A DNA stretch of 64,000 bases from Parastagonospora avenae f. sp. tritici 18332-5 (taxonomy: Eukaryota > Ascomycota > Dothideomycetes > Pleosporales > Phaeosphaeriaceae): positions 62,001 to 126,000 of the forward strand of contig JAFJTR010000035.1 of NCBI GenBank assembly GCA_022559985.1. The letters run 5' to 3'. Positions within the stretch are counted from its first letter, which is position 1; the number at the start of each line of letters is the position of its first letter. Position numbers and translations under genes: made by a program. The notes beneath the pieces were generated by a model, which was not told the DNA's origin, searched no databases, and worked only from the letters and a program-made list of their open reading frames with translations. Below are positions 20,964-32,414 of this stretch, piece by piece.

Positions 20964-22205
20964 ATGTCACTACTTGTCATGTCTACCGGAACAGATTCAC
21001 CCCCGTCGAAAGACAAATTATCACCGTCCTGGATTCGCCGTGCTTCGGTTTCCTTTAGGAGAAAGTCCGTTCAAGATGCTGATTCGCGACCTTCAACCTC
21101 GAACGGCCTGCTATCACCTCGCCCAACATCCAGCAGAACCAACAGTGACGAAGCGCAACGAGAGCGCTCGAAGAGCCCCGACAGCCGCACCTCTTTCCGC
21201 AACGTCGTGAGCCGCCTGCGCTCATCCTCAAGCGCCAGCTCCCTTGGCGGCAAAGTCGACGACACCGACATCCACGACTGGTTCCAAGGCTTCCGCCGCT
21301 ACAACCAACTCGTCACCACCCAGTTCTCCGCAGCTCCATCCTACGCCGCCCAGGATCTCACCAAAGCCACCAAAACACTCACCAAGAACTGCGGCGGCCA
21401 GCTGATCCACGGCTTACCCGAGGCCGCCTTCGACTTCAGCCTCCTCTGGTGTCCCGCCGCCCAACTAACCCGCCGCGAGTCCACCGCACCAACCTGGAGC
21501 TGGACCGCATACACAGGCCAAGTCATATTTCCCTTCGACCCAACAACCTGCCCCGACCTCACCCGCACATCCAAGTCCGAAGGCGCGCTATTTCGCAGCG
21601 AAATCACAAACTTCCACATCGGCCCCGCATCCACCCCATACACCATCCGCCGCGAAAAGAACACATCCATGCGCTTAACTTTCCCCCCGTATTTCCACGC
21701 CCCGCGCGGCTCAGACGCTACCGTGCAGTCAGACACGCTGCGCTTCACCGCCGCGACGATCCCCGCGGATGGCTTCAGTTCAGAGCAAATGGAATACAGG
21801 CGCAAAAACATCCCCGTGTGCCACCTTCTCGACGACAAATCCCAGCATTGCGGCGTCCTGATGGCATATCATGACTGTATCGCCGCGCCCAGCTCCCAGG
21901 GCCCGTTCGAATTCGTCGCGCTCTCGCGCAATTTGCGACGTGAAGCCAGTCCGCATACGCGGCGGCCGGCGAATCCGACGATTCATCCGCCGGGCACGCC
22001 GATTTGGGATGGTGAGGGGTTTGTGTGGGACGAGGCGGTTGTAGATTTCGATGAGGATGTGTTTGGCGAGGGGGAGTGGACGATGCTGAATGTCATGTTG
22101 ATCAAGTGGGTGGGGGAGCATGCGGAGCGGGTGGCGGTTGGGCGGATACATGAGGATGCGTGGGCAGCGGGGGAGCCTGTCAGGAGGGAGATTGTGCTGC
22201 GATAG
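20964..22205 (+). CDS. HET-associated C-terminal-type protein lacking HET domain
   Basis: A single-exon 413-residue frame; a start at the second Met (20979) is also possible. Residues 1-95 are Ser/Arg-rich and probably disordered. Residues about 99-200 hold GFRRYNQLVTTQFSAAPS, then GLPEAAFDFSLLW and APTWSWTAYTGQV. This order matches the part of heterokaryon-incompatibility (HET) proteins that follows the HET domain, where GLP...W and FPSWSWAGW are diagnostic. The HET domain itself is absent, and no sign of it is seen directly upstream. The rest, up to GEWTMLNVMLIKWVGEHAERVAVGRI, also fits the C-terminal end of those proteins. Its role is unknown; it may be a HET derivative or a partner. The CDS has higher GC than its flanks. 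Confidence 0.7.
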   Translation: MSLLVMSTGTDSPPSKDKLSPSWIRRASVSFRRKSVQDADSRPSTSNGLLSPRPTSSRTNSDEAQRERSKSPDSRTSFRNVVSRLRSSSSASSLGGKVDDTDIHDWFQGFRRYNQLVTTQFSAAPSYAAQDLTKATKTLTKNCGGQLIHGLPEAAFDFSLLWCPAAQLTRRESTAPTWSWTAYTGQVIFPFDPTTCPDLTRTSKSEGALFRSEITNFHIGPASTPYTIRREKNTSMRLTFPPYFHAPRGSDATVQSDTLRFTAATIPADGFSSEQMEYRRKNIPVCHLLDDKSQHCGVLMAYHDCIAAPSSQGPFEFVALSRNLRREASPHTRRPANPTIHPPGTPIWDGEGFVWDEAVVDFDEDVFGEGEWTMLNVMLIKWVGEHAERVAVGRIHEDAWAAGEPVRREIVLR

Positions 22206-22711
22206 GGTGTTGGTGTGCATTGGGCGGTTTCTTTTCTTTTGGTTTGGTTTGATACCCTGGGTAGCAGATATGAGGTGTAATATGTACAACAATCCCCAAA
22301 CTTTTCGTCACGAATGCAGAACATGAGACTGACTCAAATGCATATGCTTCTTCAATTGGATTTATCCTATCCTATCTAATGCAGGTAGGTACTCAAGCTG
22401 GCTAAAACCCGTCATTTGAGCTACCACATCTCTAACAAATCATTCAAATGTTTTAACGCCTGTGCTATGCTAATGTACGCTAAACTGCAGATATAACCCA
22501 GACTCCGTGCCATGTCTATGTCATGTCATGATGAAAGGAGATGACATAAAAGAGACGGAAACTGGGAGATGTATGCGTTATGTTCGCGCTCCTGTATCCT
22601 ATGTTTCCTGTATGCGCCGTAAGTAGGGAAGAAATGTTTGAATGCAAGTTCCGTCGCTTTGTTATTGTGCTTTCGCAAAATGCCTCCTGATGAGTTTGGT
22701 ACTTTGGACGA
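22206..22711. other. Intergenic between convergent genes, no gene seen
   Basis: About 500 bases between the 3' ends of the HET-associated gene and the histidine kinase gene. It is AT-richer than the flanks and most likely holds the two 3' UTRs. Confidence 0.4.
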
Positions 22712-25700
22712 TCATCCAGTAGTGATGCTGGGATGTAGACGTGCGACCTGCTCTGCACCAGCTGTAGCTTCGATTTCCGCAATTGTGGAACAACGCTTAG
22801 CCGAATCTGTTTTCGCACCCTGGGCATCCGCCATTCTTTGCTCTTCCTCTAGCTTCATCTCATCGTTTGCGTTGTCTTGTCCAGTTATGACGCCTTTCAA
22901 GATAACTTCCAGATCTGCGAGACGCACGGGCTTGATGAGGAAGAGGTTGATGCCGCTCGAGTTTGCTTCTTGTTGAATTTCAGAGTCGGCTACACCAGTA
23001 AGCGCAATGATAGTAACTTTGGGTAGATTGTTCCGGATTTCGTGTGCGCGAATCGCTCTCGTCGCCTCGAGGCCATCCATGACAGGCATATTGATGTCCA
23101 TCAGGACAACATCGATGCGCGAGAAATCGTCGGCGGCATGGGGATGACCAGTGCCCGATTGTTCGGGCGTCTGAGCTGCTTTGTATGCCTCGAGTGCCTC
23201 AAGACCATTGACAGCAAGAACGTGTCGATGGCCCAGCTTGTCCACAAATGTCCGCAAGAGACGAAGGTTAATCGGATTGTCATCGACAGCGAGGCAGTTG
23301 AGCGCTCGTGTCGGTTTCGCGTATATCGACTTCTTCAGAGATACAGGAGCCACATGGCGGACCTCGGGTGCACTAGACACCGATGAAAGCGGTGGCCGGG
23401 GCGGACCAAGATCATCAGTGTGGACGCGGGAACTCTGTGGCCGCTTGTTCTCACTCGCTTCTTCCTTGAGGCTGAGTTGTGAGACCTTGAGTAGAGCATT
23501 ATCGCTCTCTGTCGCCTTTACCAACGTGCGGTTGGCATTTCGATCCAGACATGACGAAAGAGCCTTTGCGAATTTATGCGGCCCGACAGGCTGACCGATG
23601 CACTCAAAAGTGATACCAGGTACAGTGATCGCCGTGGTTGACTGTGCAGATGCTGCCCCTTGGCAAATGACGATGACTGGCGCCGTCGAAGCTGTCGCGG
23701 GGTCCTTGCTATGCTGGGCTCGGAGCCACTTTGCGCAAGTCTCTGTCGCCACCACTAGGTCTGGATACTCATTGTTGTCGCTTCTTTCCATACCGAACCA
23801 GTCGGTACAGAGACCATCCAGCGCTTTTAACGACATCTTGGTAGCTGTCTTGTTCTTCAGGTCCTTCACAAAGTATTCTTTTTCTTCATCAAACCCGACG
23901 AAGCGCACCTTCATGCCCTTTGTACGCTTGGTGACCTCTCGCAGTTGCTTCTCTTTCTCTTGCTCCGATCCAGTAGCACAGAAGGTCGGCGACATGCTCG
24001 AGTTCTTCAATGGACATGTGACCGCAAATTTCGTCCCCCGGCCCCTCTCGCTCCTGACCTCGACCTCACCACCTAGAGACTCAACGATCTGCTTGACGAT
24101 GGATAAACCTAATCCAGTGCCTTGGCTGAGCGGATTCTCCTGGGCGAAGGAATGGAACAGTCGGTTGTTCACATAGTCCTCAGACATGCCAATGCCTGAA
24201 TCGGTCACAGTGAATCGGAACTCGCAGCACTCCTCTGCTTTGCTTCGCATTGGCTTCACTTCCAGCTTAACCTTAATATAGCCGGCCGGTGTGTATTTCA
24301 GGCTGTTGCCGAACAGATTCATGATGACACGTCGCCAAGCACCCGGCTGTGTGCGGAAAACGTAGTTGTCGCAAGGGTTGATGTCAAGTATAACGGAGAT
24401 GGCAAGCTTTTCGGACTTGTGTGAGGAGATTTCATAACTCTGTGCAGAGGTGCGCTGATAAGTGTACCCTGCGAAAACACTCTCCACGACATCCTCGGTC
24501 AGAACGCTCATGTCGACATCGTTGATCAAGGTCATGATGTCGTTTGTGTGAGCATGGCCTGGCGTAATCATGTGCTTGGTACTCTGAGTCCGCTTCTTCT
24601 GACGCTTCGATGCGCCTCGAGTTAGATTATTGATCTTGGCAAAATCCAGCACCTAGATATCTTAGTGAGTGGTTTAGGGCAATGAGCAGCCTTGCTTACG
24701 TGATTGATTGTCTCCAGCAAGGTCTTTCCGCAAGTCTCGATGGTAGCAACATGGGACACTTGCTGGGTGTCGATGTCCGAATCTTTAAGGAGATCGGTCA
24801 TGCCGAGTATGCCGTGCAAGGGCGAGCGAAGCTCATGACTTATGGAAGAGATAAAGTCTGCTTTGGCGGAGTCTGCCAACTTCATGTCTAGTCTAGCCAC
24901 CTCGGCCATGGCGGAATTGCTAAAGGCTGCCAAGTAACTCAGGTCCTGCTCGTTGGTGAAGACTCGCATGGGATCGGAGGTCCAGATGAAAGCAGTAGCA
25001 AACCATCGATCGCGATGGGAGTCCCACAGCGGGTAGAGAACCAGGCTTCGGGCGCTTGGGAAAACAGTGCGCAGGTAGTTTTCGTCGTCACAACTTCGCG
25101 TAGACTCTGTTTTCTTAGATATGGTGAAAGGAAAGCCGTCGCACATCTCGATATCGCCAGCGCCGCCATCAGAGGGTGAATTGACGGGCGGCGAACTAGC
25201 GTCGTCGTCTAGATTGAATATCTGACCATGTGGGTACAGACGCAGGAGGTGGCGCAGTACGCTCTCAGACATTGAAGTTTCTGTTGTCGAAGGCGACTGA
25301 GGTTCGCGGCTACTCTTGCAGAGAGCCGCGCCTAGAATACTGCAAGGCTTGTCGGGCTCGGGTAGAGACTCTGAGAAGTCATCGTCGACGAGTCCGCCAA
25401 AGGTACTGATCTTGGCATCGAAAAAGACGGCGCCTTCGGCTTCGGTTGCGTCGACAATCATGTTGGCTGCCCGGCCGAAAGCTGCCATGATCTCAGGCGC
25501 AATCCGATCCTTCTGGTCGTTGATGGTCGATATCGAGGTCTTGGTCACCACATCTGGTCGGATCTCAGGCATGGCTTCGGTCGCTGGCGTGACAACGTTG
25601 CTAGCAGGATGTACGCTGGATGGCGAGGTGAGATTTGGACTCGTAACGCTGAGTACACTGGACTGGGCGCTGTTCACTCCACTGCTGACTGACTGCTCCA

Positions 25701-25724
25701 CGGGATTGTTGATGGTCACCTGGG

Positions 25725-25764
<40 letters not shown>

Positions 25765-26729
25765 TTGTGCTGCATTGACATCCGGCACGCCCAGAGGTGT
25801 AGGCTGGTCGTTTGACTCCCACGGATCCGACCACCAGTTCTCCAGCCCACTCTTTCCCTCGGCGAATGATCCCAAGCTCTTGACCATGATCTTGCCCCTG
25901 CGCTGATCTTCTGTTGCCCTAGACATCTCTAGATGGCGCATCACGGTGCCCGCCATGTCCTTCAGAAAGTTCAGCTCTCCAGGTTGTAGTCCATCCCGGG
26001 GTTTGTCGTCGAGGACGCAGTACGTTCCAATGCTGTGACCGCTGGGGCTGCGAATGGGGACGCCAGCGTAGAAGCGCGAGTACGGGGGACCGACGACGAA
26101 TGGGTAGTCCTTGAAACGGGTGTCCTTGGTCAGGTCATTCACGACCAGCGACGGATGGTTGCCAAAGGCCTCGATTGGCACGCACGAATTCTCCCAGCGC
26201 AGGTTGACGGTGTAATTGCAGAGGCTCTGCTCTTTGGGGAAGATGGTGCTGCCCCAGCAAAGCTTGTCCTCGCTCTTCTCGGCGGCGCCCGTGTACAGAC
26301 ATAGTGTCTTGGTCGCCTCGGCCAGCAGATAGCAGTTGCGCCGGTCGAAGAAGGAGATCAGGCATCGTCGGGCATTCAGGCGGAGGGCGCCCAGTTGGGC
26401 AAAGGCAGTCAGCGCCTTGTCTTCGGGTGCTCGTGGTGGGCGCTCGCCGTCGGAGGGTGTGGGCGACGCGGGCAGCGTTGGGGGGACTTCATGGACTGGA
26501 GACTGCGTGGGGTGGCGGCTGAGAGACAAGTCTGGCTTGGGCCGCTGCGAATAGTATCTGCACGCTGAGAATGAGCCTTATTCTGTTCGCAGGGTTATGC
26601 AGTCAGACAGTGGGTCGAAGACACGTACAGGTAAAAGTCTCGCTCGCGAATGACTGCTTGGTCCTCCATCTTCTTGCGTGCCCTCGCTGGCGGCAGCCGT
26701 GAATTTGGTGTTTCGAGACGGTCGGCCAT
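22712..26729 (-). CDS. Hybrid sensor histidine kinase with GAF-type domain
   Basis: Three exons, 26729-26629, 26557-24700 and 24652-22712, give 1299 residues. The joins read ERDFYLYYSQRPKPDLSL and LETINHVLDFAKINNL. Order of parts: a GAF-like sensor region (about 85-245, with KDYPFVVGPPYSRFYAGVPI and IGTYCVLDDKPR); a Gln tract of 13 (298-310); a second sensor-like region; a HisKA H-box SHELRSPLHGILG with phospho-acceptor His near 608; a HATPase domain with N box (FGNSLKYTPAGY), G1 (DSGIGM) and G2 (GTGLGLSIVKQI); and a receiver domain with DDNP, phospho-acceptor Asp near 1172 in LMDINMPVMDG, and a conserved KP. All catalytic motifs are intact. It should autophosphorylate and relay phosphate to an HPt protein of the fungal phosphorelay. 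No membrane segment is seen, so it is cytosolic. The signal is unknown. Confidence 0.92.
25729..25767 (-). repeat. CAG/CAA microsatellite coding polyglutamine
   Basis: Eleven CAG and two CAA codons on the minus strand encode 13 consecutive glutamines in the linker of the histidine kinase. The tract is in frame, and such tracts are prone to length change between strains. Confidence 0.9.
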
Positions 26730-27533
26730 GCTGGCGACGACGGACTAGACAAACTAATCAAGCAGGCGGTGGCGGCGGCAGCTGGCTGGGACCATGCCTT
26801 GGGCGACGCCGAAAACAGCTCGAGGCTTTGCAACCCCAGGGTCTTTCGCAATCTGGTTCACCGTTACGACACGGCTGTCCGACCGTCAGCGGCACTAACG
26901 GCACGAAGCTGTTTGTTAAGTGGAGGAGCGGCCAAATTCACAAGTCTAGCGTCTTCTAAGGGAAGTGCGGCGTTCACTGGCGCAGAAAGCGTCTTCAGGG
27001 TCCAGTTCCAGGCCTGCACTTCACAACAAGAGACTGCAAGGAGAGCAAAGACGGGCAACGAGCAAGCAAGAGACGGTGAACAGCACTGAGGTCTTACGAT
27101 TTGAGGGCTGGGCAGGATCCCCCCTGTGGCGCCGATCAGATAGATAGCATGGCCCGGGGCCGAGCAAATTTCCCAGCCCAAGCACCGAAAGGCTCACAGG
27201 GCCGCCGCAGATCATAGCCGTATCTGCGTGCGATGCGACATGTTTGTTCGTGGTGTTGTGCACCGCTTCAGATCGCGCCCGGGATGTGCCCCCCCCCCCC
27301 CCATGGAAGGCTTATTAGCCGAGACGGTGCCCCTCGCCTGCCCCGCCACTGCCCGCTAACCACCGATATGCTCCGACTCAATTCGTCGCCAGTATCGCAC
27401 ACTCTCACTGCACTCTCGGATTGGTCGACGAATTATGATTGGATCCCTGCATTAATCTAGGAAGTACCGGCCGACCACAACACTTCAGCTGCGAACATCG
27501 GGTCAACTCTGCTTGGGCATCTTCAACTTCAAC
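26730..27533. promoter_or_regulatory. Divergent promoter of histidine kinase and NAD synthetase
   Basis: An 804-base region between two genes transcribed away from each other. No gene is seen in it. It contains a run of 14 C at 27289-27302 and several GC-rich blocks. Both genes' core promoters must lie here, but no specific factor site can be assigned by eye. Confidence 0.5.
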
Positions 27534-29890
27534 ATGGGCCGACTCTTCACGGTAGCAACATGCAGTCTCAACCAGTGGGTGATGGACTGGGAGGGCAATC
27601 GAAAGAGGATAGTAGAGTCGATACAAATGGCCAAAGAACGCGGTGCCCGATTTCGAACAGGCCCGGAACTCGAAATCACCAGCTATGGCTTGCTTGATCA
27701 CTGGTAGGACACTACCCAATACTTGGAAGAGGTTGCTAACATTTTGTAGTACGTCCTTCCGTCTGCCTCATGCACCACGACTATTTATCATTTATATCTT
27801 GCACAAAAGTGCTATGACTGACTCTGGCAGTTCTCGAATCCGACACCTACCTCCATGCCTGGGAGCAGATGGCCATCATCATGGCCGACACTTCGCTCCA
27901 TGGCATCGTCTGCGATATTGGCATGCCAATCATGCACCGCAATAATCGCTTCAACTGTAGGGTCATCATCTTGGATGGCCGAATCCTCTTCATCCGCGCC
28001 AAACTGTTCCTTGCCAATGATGGAAACTACCGCGAGAACCGCCACTTCATCCCTTGGGGACGCCCACAGCATGTCGAGGATTACTACCTTCCCCAGATGA
28101 TCCAAAAGTTGCAAGGAACCAAGAAAGTCCCCATCGGTGACATGGTTCTGAGCACACCAGATACTTGTCTTGGCTTCGAGACGTGCGAAGAGCTGTTTAC
28201 ACCCCAATCGCCTCACATCGACATGTCGCTGAATGGTGTCGAAGTCATCACCAATTCGTCGGGCTCCCACCACTCTCTCCGAAAACTCAAGACAAGGCTA
28301 AGCTTAATCACTGAAGCTACCAGGAAATGCGGCGGTGTATATCTCTACAGCAACCTTCAGGGAGGTGATGGTGACCGACTGCTCTACGACGGCGGCAGCA
28401 TGATTGTGGTAAATGGCGAGGTTGTCGCGCAGGGTAGTCAATTCAGTCTCAACGACGTCGAGGTCGTGACAGCGACCATCGATATTGAAGAAGTCCGCGC
28501 ATACCGAAGTTGCATCAGTCGAGGTCATCAGAGCATCAACGCGCCGACGTACGAGAGACATGAGACTGACTTTAGCCTTGGACTGCCAGACTCAGAACTG
28601 GACCTCAGCATATCGCCTACTCCTCGCGTTGAGATAAGAATACACCGGCCCGAGGAGGAGATTATGCTCTCCGCGTCGTGCTGGCTGTGGGACTACTTGA
28701 GACGAAGCGGCGCCGGTGTGTTCGCCTCCAGCTATTGATAAAGGCAACACTAACTTCAAATAGCTGGTTTCCTCATTCCCCTATCCGGTGGCTTAGACAG
28801 TTGCAGTACAGCAACGCTAGTCTATTCTATGTCGGTCCAAATATGCAAAGCGCTGGAGCAAGGCAACGAGCAAGTCAAAGCAGACGTCCAGCGAATTGCC
28901 GGCGTCTACGAGGCAGAAGGATGGCTGCCCAAGTCCCCTCAAGAGCTCACCTCCCGACTCCTGTGAGCTTCCCACTGCACTTCTCCTCAACCTCTGTACT
29001 AACTCTCCAGCGAAACCGTCTTCATGGGCATGAAAGAGCAATCCAGCACCGAAACGCGCACCCGCGCCGCCGACCTTTCCACCGCCATCGGCAGCAAACA
29101 TATTGACATGAATATCGACGCCATGTTCCACGCCTTCCGCGACACCTTTGCCGCCTCCACATCCTTCACCCCCAACTTCCGCAGCGCCGGCGGCACGCCC
29201 GCCGAGAACCTCGCGCTCCAGAACATTCAAGCCCGCTCCCGCATGGTCACCGCCTACCTCTACGCGCAGCTCCTGCCCACCGTGCGCCAGCGCCCCGGCG
29301 GCGGCGGCCTACTCGTCCTGGGCTCCGGCAACGTCGACGAGTGTCTGCGCGGCTACCTGACGAAATACGACTGCTCGAGCGCAGACATCAATCCCATCGG
29401 CGGGATATCCAAAACCGACCTCAAAGCCTTTTTAACGTGGGCGAGCACACATCTCTCCCTGCCCATTCTCACATCCTTCGTCGAAGCAACCCCCACCGCC
29501 GAACTCGAGCCCATCACAGAAGAATACACGCAGTCCGACGAGGCAGACATGGGCATGACTTACTCCGAACTCAGCATCTTCGGGCGCCTGCGCAAGGAGC
29601 GCAAACTCGGCCCATTCGGCATGTGGCAGGCGCTCGTGTTCCAGTGGAAAGACGCCTTCACGCCACGCGAGGTCGCGGATAAAGTTAAGAGGTTCTACCA
29701 CTATTGGGCGATCAATCGCCATAAGATGACGGTTATGACGCCGAGCTTGCATATGGAGGACTACTCGCCCGATGATAATCGCTTCGATTTGAGGCCGTTT
29801 TGCTATTTTCCGTTTTATCGCAGTTGGAGCTTTAGGATGATTGATGAGGGGGTCGAGAGGTTGGAGAGGGCGGGGAGGGGGGTGGATTGA
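27534..29890 (+). CDS. QNS1: Glutamine-dependent NAD+ synthetase
   Basis: Five exons fit: 27534-27703, 27750-27760, 27831-28715, 28764-28962 and 29011-29890, giving 714 residues, the length of yeast Qns1. The enzyme converts deamido-NAD+ to NAD+ using ATP and ammonia from glutamine. The N-terminal nitrilase-type glutaminase (about 1-290) starts MGRLFTVATCSLNQW and shows the Glu of GPELEITSYG, the Lys of GRILFIRAKLF and the Cys of TCLGFETCEELF. The synthetase half has the pyrophosphate-binding loop SGGLDS at 363-368 and the conserved LVLGSGNVDECLRGYLTKYD segment. The 11-base second exon is inferred: intron 1 has an excellent branch site and acceptor (GCTAAC, TTTTGTAG), and a direct join to the next acceptor would be out of frame. 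An upstream Met at 27513 is less likely. Confidence 0.92.
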
Positions 29891-30204
29891 GTGTGTATAT
29901 CGTGGGGGAGATGTGGGCGCGAAGGCTGTAGATATATGAAGCAACATATTGCACCAAAAACCTTGAGCATCAAGGTTATAGTCAAGTAAAGCACATGTTG
30001 ATTGCGGTAATGACTGTGTAGGTGTTCTTTATTGTGTGGTATATGTGATGTGACGATTCAAAAAAAAAAAGTCGAGGCAGCGAACATACTATACAAAAAT
30101 CCTCATTCCTCTCACGTCATAGCTTCAGCGTACGCCCATATCCAATCCCATTCCATTCTGAATCTCAAAGGCGTACTCCTTGAATACCCATGAGTAGTAC
30201 CTAT
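29891..30204. terminator. Convergent 3' region
   Basis: About 310 bases between the 3' ends of the NAD synthetase and the membrane-protein gene. It is AT-rich with a run of ten or more A at about 30060 and probably contains polyadenylation signals for both; exact sites cannot be given. Confidence 0.4.
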
Positions 30205-31412
30205 CTACTGTGGGATGCCATCCTTCTTGATCTGGCTAAGCATCTTTCCCATAGCCGGGCCCATGACGACAAAAGCCTCGGCAACAAGAACATGCGAGAC
30301 AACCAAGAGCATACCCATGATGATAAAGAAGCCCTTGACGAAAAGCTTGATAAGACGACGACGCGCCTCCCAGTTGAAGCTGCGCCACGCCTCCAAGAAG
30401 CTGACCTTTCCAGTGCCGCCCATCATCTGGCTGACGACCTTGCCGCCAAAAGTGCGGTCGAAGGGAACGATTGTGTCCTCGTCCTCGGGGAGGATGGAAG
30501 CCTCGATGCGGACGAGAGTGACGTTGGCGGGAAGGCAGAGGAAGAGGGTGCAAGTGATGGCGAAGACAACGGTGATGAGCATGCGCGCGGCGAGGCAGGC
30601 GACCTGCTTGCCGCTGTACTCGGCGACGTTCTCTCCGTCAAGCTTGTGCAGTCCCATGAGCATCGCAACGCCGATGGTAAGGTAGAGGCTGATAGTGGGC
30701 ATGGCAGACTCGATGGCGGCGGGGAGAGCGAGCGTCTTCCAGCTGGCCTTGCTCGGCAGGCGCTGCATGAACGACTTCTCAATGGGCAGCGAAACGACCT
30801 TGTGTGTCCATGCGGCGTGTACATTTGCAACTGCTGCACCGCTGAGGGCGGCGACAACGATGCCTTGGCCGGGGACAAGGGGAAGCGCGGCGGACAGGAA
30901 GGTCGATACGAGGCTGAACAGGATGGCATGGACAACGTGGATCCTGTAGCCACGGAAGCGGGCGAAGCGGCCAGCGTGAGCGGCGAGGTGCTTGATAGTG
31001 CCGCGAATGGACGAGGTGATGGGCTTCTGGTTGACGAGAGTGATGGTAGGGCCGTTCTCAAGCAGTCCCTCCTTCTCTTCCTTGTCTGCGACTTCGTGGC
31101 TAGAGGGGGAGACGGTGATGGCGGCGACGGGAGACTCAACCATGCAGAGCGTGGTGATGACTTGGTTGATCATGTAGGAGACCTAGCAGTTCTATTAGAA
31201 TTTGCGCTCTTCCCGTGCATCGATATATAACATACCATGGTCACGCCTACAAGCGCAATCCAGACGCTCACATAGAGCAGAACGACTCCCCATGTCGGAA
31301 TCTCGACTTCTACTAGCCCTGTGGACGGGTCCTGGTTCGTGTACGCGGCGCGCTTGACATAGGCCACCGTGTTGGGGTGTGTAAGCCCGCGGCGGGCGAG
31401 GTCAGCAAACAT
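30205..31412 (-). CDS. Multipass membrane protein of unknown function
   Basis: Two exons, 31412-31236 and 31182-30205, joined across a 53-base intron (GTATGT donor, CTAG acceptor), give 384 residues. The join reads VGVTMVSYMINQV. About six or seven hydrophobic segments are visible: WGVVLLYVSVWIALVGVTMV, HVVHAILFSLVSTFLSAALP, GIVVAALSGAAVANV, LYLTIGVAMLMGL, MLITVVFAITCTLFLCLP and two in FFIIMGMLLVVSHVLVAEAFVVMG. Long loops between them are hydrophilic and rich in Lys and Arg. The start MFADLARRGLTHPNTVAYVKRAAY is chosen over an upstream Met because the preceding 60 residues look like translated 5' UTR. I do not recognise a named family; no transporter signature is seen. Confidence 0.8.
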
Positions 31413-32414
31413 AATTGCCACCGGGGTGATGGGTTGTAAAGTGTGGTTGTGACAAAAGAACAGTCGAAAGTAAGTAGGGTATGAAAAGGAAGTTGTAAAA
31501 AGAGTTGTGTCGAAAGTAAGAAAGAAGTACAAAGTGTCGTGAAGGACGCCTGGCACGACGTTCGTCCGTTGAGTGAGCGGCAAAGGAGGCACAGAAGTCC
31601 GACTGGAGGCTGTGCTTGCCCTGACGCAACAGGTCGGAGTCGCGGCTGCCTAGTGTTTGGGGGCCTGAGTGGGGCAGGTGCCGATCAGTGATTGGCTAGG
31701 TGTGAGAATGCTCGAACAGCAACGTAATGACACTTGCAGACAACCAGAATTGCGAAAACGTTATAATTCGAAAGAAAGGAACAGATATGCAGATCTTGGA
31801 TTGTGGAGTTTTGTCTTTGTTCCCAGAGTGGTCTACGGAACAAGGAGACTGTGTATAAGGTTAGTTGGTGGCGCTGCGGCGAGATTCGAGTATCAGATTC
31901 AGTGATTATGCGGCACGGTAAAACGTCCACGTATTTCGATGAATACTCCAGTAGATAGTCACTATTAGACGTGCAGTCAGAGATGCGGAAGTGATTAGGT
32001 GACATCGCACTACAAGGCATCATCAAGCAAATTGTGAAGGAAGAAATGATCATTCGCTAACAGATACATATGTGGACGACGCCTTGTGTCCATGCCCAAT
32101 TAACCCCGACCCCGTCCATGAGAGACGAACGGCGCCCAGACTCCAAGGGAAAAGATAAGAGACGCCGCCATGAACGCCGAGCAGAAACTTTTAGGAGAAA
32201 ATAATGTTCCTACACCGCGCATGTTCAATTTAGGCTGCGTGACTGTTGTATCAAGGCTCAGGCCGAGGTCATCATGTGTCGTCATCGTGAAGATGGGTGT
32301 GCGTAAAGAACTGGTGAGATTAGGTATGCACTCGAGAAAGTACATGGTCGTTACGGTGACCCTCTCAGATGCTGAACGAGCCGAGGCTGGTTCAAATCAA
32401 TAGCTTGGAGCAAT
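31413..32414. other. Intergenic region with one doubtful small frame
   Basis: About 1 kb between two minus-strand genes. A 61-codon minus-strand frame starting at 32285 (MTTHDDLGLSLD) contains a hydrophobic segment (FMAASLIFSLGVWAPFV) and could be a tiny membrane peptide, but there is no other support. The rest probably holds the promoter of the 30205-31412 gene. Confidence 0.3.

Noticed and set aside
30190..31230. 346-residue plus-strand frame
   Set aside because: Antisense to the membrane-protein gene; Asp/Gly/Glu-rich composition is a shadow of the opposite strand.
32385..32410. GGTTCAAATC resembling a tRNA B box
   Set aside because: No matching A box, anticodon stem or acceptor stem upstream.
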